This document shows positions 44,702 to 52,700 of a stretch of 64,000 nt of DNA, piece by piece (the first letter of the stretch is position 1; the number at the start of each line of letters is the position of its first letter). The notes beneath the pieces were generated by a model. The model had not been told where the DNA came from. It ran no database searches and saw only the letters and a program-made list of their open reading frames with translations. This DNA comes from Prevotella sp. Lineage in GTDB: Bacteria; Bacteroidota; Bacteroidia; Bacteroidales; Bacteroidaceae. Location of the stretch: NCBI GenBank assembly GCA_024697645.1, contig JAILFH010000024.1, positions 20,095 through 84,094 on the forward strand, written 5' to 3'. The position numbers and the translations under genes were made by a program.

Positions 44702-44880
44702 GAAAGCAATACTCCTGACCATAGAGAGCAATGCTCTTGACTATACAGAGCAATGCTTTCGACCTTAGAAAGGCATCGTTTATATGTATAAAAAGGCATG
44801 CTTTATAGGGGTATAAAGGTATCCTTTCTAAGGTCAAAAGGACATCTCTGTAGGGTCAAAAGGACTGCTTTAGTGAGAAA
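44702..44880. repeat. 22-bp-period tandem array D
   Basis: Eight units of 22-23 bp: GAAAGCAATACTCCTGACCA, GAGAGCAATGCTCTTGACTA, AAAAGGCATGCTTTATAGGG and others. Linkers change from GACC type to GGTC type along the array. It sits between the divergent ATPase and phosphoesterase genes. Confidence 0.85.
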
Positions 44881-44927
44881 TTTGAAAAAAATAGGTCCTT
44901 GAGGGGTAATTTTCCTGAAATTTTGAC

Positions 44928-44935
44928 TATATTTG
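44928..44935 (+). promoter_or_regulatory. -7 box of the phosphoesterase gene
   Basis: TATATTTG, 40 bases before the start; an A-rich leader follows. The -33 is weak. Confidence 0.5.
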
Positions 44936-44975
44936 TAAGTAAGAAACAAGAAAGAAATAAAAACCGAATCGCAAT

Positions 44976-45680
44976 ATGAATATACTAATCATCCCTGATG
45001 TTCACGGCCGAACCTTCTGGAAAAACTCGGTGGAGAATACAGACGCACAGAAAATCATCTTTCTGGGCGACTATGTCGATCCTTATTACTACACCGAACA
45101 CATCACGGACAAGGAAGCAATGAATGTGCTGACAGAGATTCTCGAACTCAAGCGTCAGCGCCCTGAAGAGGTTGTGCTGCTTTTGGGCAATCACGATATG
45201 CAGTATGTGTCGGACATCTATCTGGCAGAGGCTTGCAGCAACCGCTATTGCTACGAATTGTCGCAGACGCTCGAAGACTTGTTCCGAAACAATCTCCATT
45301 TTTTCCAGATCGCAGAGGAATTAAAAATCGGCAAGAAGAATTTTCTCTTCACTCATGCAGGCGTGACACAGACTTGGGCAAAGGAAAACCAAGACCTGCT
45401 GCCCGAACTGACGGCCGAAAACCTCAACCGCCTATTGCAGTCGGACGAAGGCATCAGGGCTTTGGCGCAAGTGGGCAGAAATCGAGGCGGAAGGTATCAA
45501 TCGGGCAGTGTTGTCTGGGCTGATATCGACGAAATGATGGAAAGCGAACCTTTTCCCAACTGTTTCCAGATTTTCGGACATACGCAGATGAAAGAGCCCT
45601 TCGTCAACAGCCATTTCGCTTGCCTCGACTGCCGTCAGACGTTCCAGTTGTCGGATGAGGGAGTCGTCTTTGAAGAGTAA
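44976..45680 (+). CDS. calcineurin-like metallophosphoesterase
   Basis: 234 residues, cytoplasmic. All motifs of the family are present: PDVHG, LGDYVD, LLGNHD, THAG and FGHTQ. The layout is like PPP-type Ser/Thr or ApaH-like phosphatases. There is no linked gene that would name a substrate; it could act on a phosphoprotein, a nucleotide or a dinucleoside polyphosphate. It is transcribed away from the PARIS-like pair. Confidence 0.88.
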   Translation: MNILIIPDVHGRTFWKNSVENTDAQKIIFLGDYVDPYYYTEHITDKEAMNVLTEILELKRQRPEEVVLLLGNHDMQYVSDIYLAEACSNRYCYELSQTLEDLFRNNLHFFQIAEELKIGKKNFLFTHAGVTQTWAKENQDLLPELTAENLNRLLQSDEGIRALAQVGRNRGGRYQSGSVVWADIDEMMESEPFPNCFQIFGHTQMKEPFVNSHFACLDCRQTFQLSDEGVVFEE

Positions 45681-45720
45681 GGGTAATCTGTACAACTGTC
45701 AACCAATTCAGGAAATGGAG

Positions 45721-45728
45721 TACCTTTG
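45721..45728 (+). promoter_or_regulatory. -7 box of a candidate small RNA
   Basis: TACCTTTG, 40 bases beyond the phosphoesterase stop, with no gene start downstream within a kilobase. The -33 element is weak. Confidence 0.5.
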
Positions 45729-45733
45729 CGCCT

Positions 45734-45869
45734 TTGAAGTCGTACAGCATCGGAAATCGTTGAAGAAAATCTACTAAAATCAGGTAAGGACAAACCTGAA
45801 TAGCAAACGACAAACAGCAAATTGCAAAAAGACGGCTACTGCTTCGGCATTGGTCGTCTTTGCTTTTTG
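45734..45869 (+). ncRNA. candidate small RNA, about 135 nt
   Basis: From the expected start below the TACCTTTG box to a strong terminator (45826-45868), with no credible reading frame. A CAGGT/ACCTG hairpin lies in the middle (45780-45798). The 3' hairpin has stem AAAGACG/CGTCTTT, partly paired further up to a TGC-TTCG-GCA tetraloop, then TTTGCTTTTT. I do not recognise a known RNA family. Confidence 0.5.
45826..45868 (+). terminator. hairpin with TTCG loop and T-rich tail
   Basis: Stem AAAGACG/CGTCTTT extending inward to the TTCG tetraloop, followed by GCTTTTT. It would end both the candidate sRNA and read-through from the phosphoesterase gene. Confidence 0.65.
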
Positions 45870-46006
45870 ATCAGATATGGCGGTCAATCCAAACAAGTAC
45901 TTGGAAAAGCATTCAACCAGAAGTACGTTTAAGGCAGAACCCATTCAACTTTTTTCAGGGGTAATACAACCAAATTCGAGAGAATAGGCGACTATCGAAT
46001 TTTTAA

Positions 46007-46349
46007 GTGTGACAATTGTGACAAATGACAGTGCGTTTTTTACACACTTCAGAAAAATTTGATGGAATCAGAAGACCTTCTCAACCGAGACTCTTGACAA
46101 TTTGCCCTCAACTATCACCCATTTTCTTGCAGCGAAAACTCAAAAACTAACAACAATTGACCCAAAAACTGCAACAAAACACTAAAAAACTACTATAAAT
46201 ACTACTATAATTATGTTAATTTATTATTAATTTATATTATTTATTGTTAAATATATTTTCTAATATATTGATAATCAATCAATTGCGAAAATCTCACTTC
46301 AGTAGTAGGTGCGTAAAAATCAATTGTCCAATTGTCACAATTGTCACAC
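46007..46349. repeat. 18-bp perfect inverted repeat flanking an AT-rich core
   Basis: GTGTGACAATTGTGACAA (46007-46024) is matched exactly in reverse complement at 46332-46349. The 307 bp between include a nearly pure A/T stretch (about 46185-46285). GTGACAATTGTGACAA repeats are scattered in Bacteroidota genomes. A plus-strand frame over 46244-46510 reads through the repeat and is probably not a gene. The flank 46350-46600 holds repeated TGCGAAAAA and nothing else I can name. Confidence 0.75.
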
Positions 46350-46605
46350 CCCCGATTTTTAACCTGCGAAAAACAGACGATTTTCCTCTCGTTTTCTTCA
46401 ACATAAACCCCAATTCGGGCTTCATAACTGCGAAAAACCCCGACTTCAACCCCGAAATGCAGACAGACGAGAAAGGCTTTTTGCGAAAAATAAACTCGCA
46501 ACCGCATTGATTCACGATTGCGAATTACTCAGGTGATCAGACCGTTTTAGCGGGCTGCAATATAAAAAGGTAAGAAAGGCATGAGGCGGAAAAGCGATAT
46601 CCTCT

Positions 46606-46758
46606 CTACTGCTCGTTGATGTAGTTTTTGGTGGACATATCGTAGTAGAGCGCCTCGAGTTCGGGGAGCGTCAGTTGTTCTACGGAATGCTCAATGATGC
46701 GAATGAGTTCATCGCGACGAAATTCGTCTGTCTGTCCAAATCTTCCTTTATATGCCAT
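46606..46758 (-). CDS. 50-residue hypothetical protein
   Basis: The minus strand encodes a compact, well-formed protein of 50 residues beginning MAYKGRFGQTDEFRRDELIR and ending in NYINEQ, with charged helices (IIEHSVEQLTLPELEALYYDM). ATG at 46758, TAG at 46608. The codon pattern resembles real genes here. It is transcribed divergently from the DUF4250-like gene 101 bases away. Function unknown. Confidence 0.65.
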   Translation of the reverse strand: MAYKGRFGQTDEFRRDELIRIIEHSVEQLTLPELEALYYDMSTKNYINEQ

Positions 46759-46829
46759 AATTGTGAAGCGTTAAGAGGGTTTCCGACGACAAATTTACGG
46801 AATTTATTCCGAATATCGACCGAATTGTG

Positions 46830-46837
46830 TAACTTTG
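46830..46837 (+). promoter_or_regulatory. -7 box of the DUF4250-like gene
   Basis: TAACTTTG, 22 bases before the start codon at 46860; weak -33. Confidence 0.5.
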
Positions 46838-46859
46838 CATCAAAGTTTCAACGAAAGAT

Positions 46860-47324
46860 ATGGATTTTCTGCCCAAAGACCCCGCTATTCTGGTTTCCAG
46901 CGTGAATATGTTGCTCCGTGACGAGGAATTCGACTCGCTGGAGTCGCTTTGCTATGCTTTCAGCCGTGAACCTGCGGAAGTGAAGGAATATTTGCTGGCC
47001 AACGGATTTGTCTACAGCGAGCAGCAACGGCAATTCCGCCCTATCGGCTTTGATGATCAATCTTACGGCTCAATCCCGAAGGACAGCATCGAGACTGCAT
47101 ACAGTTTTCTACATCAGAAGCGCAACGTCTATATCCACTCCAAACTCGACTGGCAACGCGACGACATTGAATTTGCCATCAGCAATTATACCGACGAGAT
47201 GAATCCCAAACTCTTCGAGGCTATATCTGAAGGTCACAGCGATTTTCTACACGAACACCAGTATTTTCAGAAAGACATTACGCTGGCGGTAGAAAGGCTC
47301 GAACGAATGATGAACCAAGAATAG
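46860..47324 (+). CDS. DUF4250-like N-terminus with an added C-terminal domain
   Basis: 154 residues. The first about 62 (LPKDPAILVSSVNMLLRDE ... NGFVYSEQQRQFRP) match the small DUF4250 proteins of Bacteroidota and Firmicutes, which are normally about 60 residues. The remaining 90 residues form a separate helical region (SIETAYSFLHQKRNVYIHS ... LAVERLERMM) that I do not recognise. Function unknown for both halves. Confidence 0.72.
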   Translation: MDFLPKDPAILVSSVNMLLRDEEFDSLESLCYAFSREPAEVKEYLLANGFVYSEQQRQFRPIGFDDQSYGSIPKDSIETAYSFLHQKRNVYIHSKLDWQRDDIEFAISNYTDEMNPKLFEAISEGHSDFLHEHQYFQKDITLAVERLERMMNQE

Positions 47325-47577
47325 AGATTAGGTTTTGCTTGCTCAAACCGCAAACAAAGTGAGGTCGACGCTTAAACGGGAAACGAAAAACAGAGTAAAT
47401 ATTGTATAAAAATACGACTACTGCTTTATTATAGCCAAAAGAACCACTATTCCAACATCATCTGCAACGTAACTTCATGTGGTTCATCTATTTGTCTCAA
47501 CTGACGTATATAGCAGGATTTCTGCAATTTGTCAGAAAAAAATCACCTAAAATCATTATCGTTTAAAGATTTTTTTG
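47325..47577. other. intergenic region upstream of the LEA-like gene
   Basis: No protein-like frame, hairpin or repeat that I could support. The promoter of the next gene follows at once. Confidence 0.4.
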
Positions 47578-47585
47578 TATATTTG
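47578..47585 (+). promoter_or_regulatory. -7 box of the LEA-like gene
   Basis: TATATTTG, about 95 bases before the start codon, so the leader is long for this window. The -33 is weak. Confidence 0.5.
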
Positions 47586-47680
47586 CGGAATCAATCGATG
47601 ATTTTTTGAATATTCATTTCAACCAATCGGAAAAAGAAAAGGCCGAAACGCTTGAAAGGGAGTAGGCATTACGTATATTA

Positions 47681-48529
47681 ATGCATGAATTAACTATGAA
47701 TCCAGATGAAGTAAAGAACACCGCTGAAGAACTGAAGCAGGATGTTGCTCAGGCCGCTGATACTGCCGAAGCAAAGGCTGAGGAAGTTGTTGAGACCGTA
47801 AAGGAAGAGGCTGCTGAAGTGAAGGAAGAAGTCAAGGAGGCTGTCGAGACCAAAGTCGAGGATGTAAAGGAAGCCTGTGCCGATGCTCAGGAGGCTGTTG
47901 CCGATAAGGTGGAGGAAGTTAAGGACGCCGCTGCTGAAAAGGTGGAGGAAGTCAAGGAAGCCGCCGCCGAGAAGGTAGAGGAAGCCAAAGAGGCTGTTGC
48001 CGATGCCAAGGAAGCCGTAGCCGACAGGGTAGAGGAGGTTAAGGAAGCCGCTGCTGAAAAGGTAGAGGAGGTTAAGGAAGCCGCCGCCGAGAAGGTAGAG
48101 GAAGTCAAGGAAGCCGCCGCAGAAGCCAAGGAGGCTGCCGCTGACAAGGTTGAAGACTTCAAGGATGATATTGCAGAGGCCGTTGACGCTGCCAAAGAGA
48201 AAGTTGGTGAGGCTGTTGACGCCATGAAGGACAAGGCCGAAGAACTGGCTAAGCAGTTCCAGGAGAATGAGACCGTGAAAGAGGCTCGCGAGAAGATTGA
48301 GGATGCTATCGACGATGCAAAGGAAAAAGTCGGCGAAATGGCTAAGCAACTCCAGGAGAACGAGACCGTGAAGGAAGCCCGCGAGAAGATTGGCGAGGCT
48401 GCCGACGTAGTTGGAAAGAAGGCTCAGGAACTCTCGGAAGACGCTGCTGAAATGGCAGGAAAGGTTGCTGAAGAAGTTAAGAAGAGTGGTTTCTTCAAGA
48501 AACTGAAATCATTCCTCGGCTTCAAATAA
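47681..48529 (+). CDS. LEA/apolipoprotein-like repeat protein
   Basis: 282 residues, almost all Ala, Glu, Lys and Val. The centre consists of 11-residue repeats of the type AEKVEEVKEAA (at least six, about residues 70-150), interrupted by 7-residue pieces (ADAKEAV, AEAKEAA). The C-terminal part carries two copies of QENETVKEAREKI about 32 residues apart, and a basic end (GFFKKLKSFLGFK). There is no signal peptide, so it is cytoplasmic, perhaps membrane-surface associated through amphipathic helix. Eleven-residue repeats are shared with group 3 LEA proteins, linked to desiccation and osmotic tolerance. Starts at 47681 or 47696. Confidence 0.78.
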   Translation: MHELTMNPDEVKNTAEELKQDVAQAADTAEAKAEEVVETVKEEAAEVKEEVKEAVETKVEDVKEACADAQEAVADKVEEVKDAAAEKVEEVKEAAAEKVEEAKEAVADAKEAVADRVEEVKEAAAEKVEEVKEAAAEKVEEVKEAAAEAKEAAADKVEDFKDDIAEAVDAAKEKVGEAVDAMKDKAEELAKQFQENETVKEAREKIEDAIDDAKEKVGEMAKQLQENETVKEAREKIGEAADVVGKKAQELSEDAAEMAGKVAEEVKKSGFFKKLKSFLGFK

Positions 48530-48578
48530 AAGTCTTTAGTCGTTCTTTTAAGGCTCAGACTGAGGTCTCATAAAACAA

Positions 48579-48613
48579 ACTTCTGCCCAGAGAGTAACAT
48601 CCTGAGCAGAAGT
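48579..48613 (+). terminator. hairpin after the LEA-like gene
   Basis: Stem ACTTCTGC / GCAGAAGT, 19-base loop; no long T tract. Confidence 0.5.
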
Positions 48614-48621
48614 GTTCACAA

Positions 48622-48688
48622 AAAACATCCTAAAGTGACAAGAGTTTGTTCAACATAGAGAAACGCTTTTGTCGCTTTAGGATGTTTT
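48622..48688. terminator. bidirectional terminator hairpin
   Basis: AAAACATCCTAAAGTGACAA pairs with TTGTCGCTTTAGGATGTTTT (one mismatch) across 27 bases. It stands between two convergent genes and has A and T runs on the outside. Confidence 0.7.
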
Positions 48689-48705
48689 GATTTTTCTATC
48701 CGATT

Positions 48706-49617
48706 CTACTTCACTCCTTCAACTGTGTAGCCAGCATTGCGGAGAAGTTGAAGCACGCCTTTCTCACCGGGAAGATGTCCAGCACCAACGGCAAAGAATG
48801 TTGCATGTTCCTTCATGATGGCTGGCATCTTTGTCAGCCAGTCGGCATTGCGATTGTCAATGAGTTGTGCTATTTCCTCAGGAGTAGAGTCGCAGGAATT
48901 ACCGAGTTTCAGATCCATTGCCTTCTTCAGACCATCAAGGTCCTGAGCATAGAAAGCATTTGTCATATCTTCCATCATCTGACTATTGAACTGCTCGTTG
49001 TCGATAAGACACATCAGATTCTCCACCTGACGCTCCATTGTCTGACCGCCGTAAAGGACTTTTGCCTGGAATGAAACTGTCTCGAGTCCACCACAGGGCA
49101 GATTGTTCTTCTGAGCCTGAGCCTGGAAATACTGATCGAAGGTGCTCGTCGGGTCGAATTCACCCATGTGGTTCATCATGAACATCAACACCTGCAACTG
49201 AGTCACAATAGCCATTGGCGACATTGAATTCATCTGTGCGCCCACCTGAGGACTGCTCAGGCCAACACCCATCTTAGTCTTCAGGAAATCGTCAAGTTTC
49301 TTGTATTGCTCTGCGGTCATGACGTCCTTCAGGGTCTTGCCATCAGGCATAATCATTGCATTCTGAAGCAATTTCACTGAGTCAGGATTCGTCATTTCAT
49401 CCCATTTCAGTTCACCATAGACCTGATCGATTTCGGTAAGCGCTTCCTTCACACCATTGATTTTCTCCACGAATCCCACATTGGCAAGGTGGTGGGTACC
49501 AATGATGTAGGAGGGTTTCTCCAACCCGTTTCCTGAAATCTTATAGAGCAACTGTGCGCTGCAAGGCACTGCTGCTACGATGCTACAGAAGAGCACCGAC
49601 AAAATAGTTTTTTTCAT
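48706..49617 (-). CDS. TraB/GumN family protein
   Basis: 303 residues with signal peptide (MKKTILSVLFCSIVAAVPCSAQ). The start of the mature part, LLYKISGNGLEKPSYIIGTHHLA, and the end, TFFAVGAGHLPGEKGVLQLL, are the two conserved ends of TraB/GumN proteins (Tiki-like fold), which in related proteins hold metal-binding His and Glu. Some family members are proteases, but activity here is not shown. It has a good promoter 95 bases upstream. Confidence 0.88.
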   Translation of the reverse strand: MKKTILSVLFCSIVAAVPCSAQLLYKISGNGLEKPSYIIGTHHLANVGFVEKINGVKEALTEIDQVYGELKWDEMTNPDSVKLLQNAMIMPDGKTLKDVMTAEQYKKLDDFLKTKMGVGLSSPQVGAQMNSMSPMAIVTQLQVLMFMMNHMGEFDPTSTFDQYFQAQAQKNNLPCGGLETVSFQAKVLYGGQTMERQVENLMCLIDNEQFNSQMMEDMTNAFYAQDLDGLKKAMDLKLGNSCDSTPEEIAQLIDNRNADWLTKMPAIMKEHATFFAVGAGHLPGEKGVLQLLRNAGYTVEGVK

Positions 49618-49719
49618 CTTTCTTATTCCTTTAGTTTAATTTTATTAGTTTCTTTACTTACGAAAGTTTTTACCCGTGACTATCTTCGCCGACGAAGTTT
49701 TTACCATCGATTTCGGCTA

Positions 49720-49727
49720 CAAAGATA
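49720..49727 (-). promoter_or_regulatory. promoter of the TraB/GumN gene
   Basis: TATCTTTG on the minus strand with TTTG (49750-49747) 19 bp upstream. The leader contains two direct copies of a GAAGTTTTTACC-like sequence. Confidence 0.7.
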
Positions 49728-49766
49728 CAGAAAAACATCATTCGTGCAAAACATTTATGATTTTTT

Positions 49767-52700
49767 TCACTTTCCAAGGATGATGTTCACCAAGGCCGTA
49801 ACGTCAGCAATTGAAATTGCTTCGTCTTGATTGACGTCTGCCGCCTCATGATTATACTGATAAGGCTCCGTGCTGTCTTTGCCGAGAATGATGTTCACCA
49901 AAGCCGTTACATCAGCAATGGAAATTTCACCGTCGTAGTTAACGTCGCCGATGATGAAGTCGGGAATATTGTAACGATAAAGGTGGAAATCAGTCGCGCA
50001 CCACCAACCTTCGCGGTTGTCAGTATAGACAGGATTGGCCGTCTGTTTGCCCTCTTTCGAACTCAGGAAACCAATGGTGAGGCTACCGCCCTCATCAACC
50101 CATACAGGCAATGTGGCGAGAGATTCCCAGACATCAGCATTAGTTATTCCTGGCGAATCAAAGCGCTCATACGTAAGAGTCGGAGTGTTTTCTGTCGCCG
50201 TTCCATTGGAGATATATCCATGTTGGTCGGTGATGCAGAAGGGTTGGGTAGTCGCCACACATTCCATATAATAATAGCCCTCAGGCAAATCGCTGAGAGT
50301 CTGTCTGACTTCAAGCGTTCCTTCGTCCGACGTACTCCACCATGCATTCCAACACGTTCTGCCCCAGATGTTGTTCAGTCGCTGATCACCGCCCGTAAAG
50401 GAACCAGTCTTTGTTTCCCAACCTGTGGACGAAGTAAACGTAGGATTCTGAATGAGCGAAGTCACATCTTCAAGTTCAAGATATTGCTCAAGTGCGGTGC
50501 GCAGGGCGCTGAGCGTTTCAGAATAACCAGCAACAGTCTCTGCTGCTACCGCATTATTGATTGCAGTCAGCAGCAGGCTGTAACGCGGATGAGCCTCATC
50601 TGCCACACGATTGGCAACAACAAGAAGCGAATCGAGCGTCTTTTTCGTGCTTACGCCAACAAAACCCTCTTCCAAAGCCGTTGCTGCTGCCAAATACCGG
50701 TTTTTTGCTGCTTCCGTAGAACTGTGGTCCATATTCGTGGCTGTAGTCAAACGCGAACTCAACTCTGTATTAATGTCAGCATAACTCGTGTTCCAATTCT
50801 TGAAAGCCTCAGCCTCAACCAGCAGTTGCTCAACACCATCATCATAGGCTTCCTGCTCTGTAGGAAAGAGACGCTGAAGGGTGAACTTGTCGAACTTCGC
50901 AGTAGAATTCAGCCATCGATACTTGATTAGGAATTGAGAGTAACTACCTGTAGAGAAAGTCGTTGCCACTCGACTCCAGTCAGTGACAGTAGACAAATTA
51001 GCGACTTCTTCACTCTCTGTAGTTCCATCAGAAGAAAGGCTTGCTTTCTGCCAACCACCATCATGATTCTTATGCCAAACCGAGAAAAGATAAGGCTGGT
51101 TGGAAACAACGCCAAACACGCCCTTCAGCGAGGCAACTCCATCGACTCCCGTATGACCATAAGTCCGCAAATAGGCTCCATTATCAGGACCTGCAACGGG
51201 CACTATCTCCAAATTTGCTTTTGCTGGTGAACTATTGCCTGTACCATCGGTCCATCCCGTAAACCCATAGTTGAAATCGCCATTAGGAATTACATTTCCG
51301 CCAAGATAGTAAGTTTCACCATCATATTCCACTTTCGAACCAACAGCATTATCAGCAGAACCTGCCACTACTTCGTCGGAATATCGGTCAACACCGCATA
51401 AGTCAACAGTATGAATGCGGTAAGTTCCACCTTCGCTTTCTGTGAATTCGTGCTCATAACTACCGCCATCTGTAAGCAAATCCGTCTGACTGTAAACTGT
51501 TGTCCAAGTAGAACCTTCCAGTTTCTCAATATACATCTCCTTGATGTATTCGCCATTGGCGTCGGTCCAGCCTATAGTCGTCGTTGATTCATCAGAATCC
51601 TGCAGCGCTTTGGTCAACACTGGGTCTTTCATCCATCTCGATGTGTTCGGCACATAGGTGTTCAAATCGGCCTTATAGCCAATATTAGAAGCCTTATTCG
51701 CATAATACTGCCCCATCGGGGTAAGGTAATTGCTGCTGGCCAATGATGCATCACTGGCATTATACATATAGCGACACTCCTGAACATCGTTATAGACAGC
51801 ATAGCGTTCGATGAAGTCTGTTGATTCCAAACCGTCAACAATCGGACCGAAATGCTGCAGTTCAATCGCATAATTATCTGCCGAAGCGCTCGTACTGCTT
51901 CCGGGCCAACCTGTCCAGTTTGCACCATAGTTCATCTCCGTAATCCAAATCTGTCGACCTGGGAAAAGATTGTATATATCTGTAAGCCACGATGACCAAG
52001 ATGACCAGTCATTGTACCAATAGCAATGGGTAACGATGAAGTCACAACGGTAGCCCTTCTCGTCCAGTTTATCGATAAATTTTGCCAGCATGCCCCCTGA
52101 GAAATTATTGCCCCAGTTGGCAACACTGGGCGAACCGATACGTTTACCAGTCTTGAGCAGATAAGTCCAATAATCAACTGCAGCATTGAGAATAGCATCC
52201 TCATCACTACTGCCGGCAATTTTTACCAACTCTTTGTAGGAGTCCTCGACGGAATTATCGAACTCATTGTATCCCATTACGTTAGCACCGCTACCAACAT
52301 CAAGTCCGGGCCACCAAGGCTGCTGACGAATAGGCACGTATTCGCGGTCAGGCGAGTTGAGTTCACCATTGTCGTTCCAATTATAATACCAAGTAGTATT
52401 CAGCAAAGCGTTTTGAGTGCTTTGGCCTCCAGCCCATCCCTTTTTCGAAGTGTCGTTCCATTGCAGCACACGAATGAATGAGGCAGTTCCGTCGAGAGGA
52501 GTTCCCTTCAAATCAACCTTCAGATTCTTCTTGTCGGCCACCCACACGCGACTATAACCCAATCCATCCGCCTTGGCTGAAAGACACACCGAATAGCCTC
52601 GCCGCAAAGTGAAAGAGCGAATGCTATTATCGAACGTGGTTCCTGAGAGATTGTATTTTGTAGAGACCGCATATTGATTATTAGCCTGTCCCGTGTAATC

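Noticed and set aside
46244..46510. 88-codon plus-strand frame (and its minus-strand counterparts)
   Set aside because: It passes through the inverted repeat and low-complexity DNA; the repeat generates translations of this type by itself.
49827..50930. Antisense frame of 367 codons opposite the end of the GH43-GH128 gene
   Set aside because: Rich in Cys, Arg and Ile with no protein-like pattern; opposite a real multidomain enzyme.
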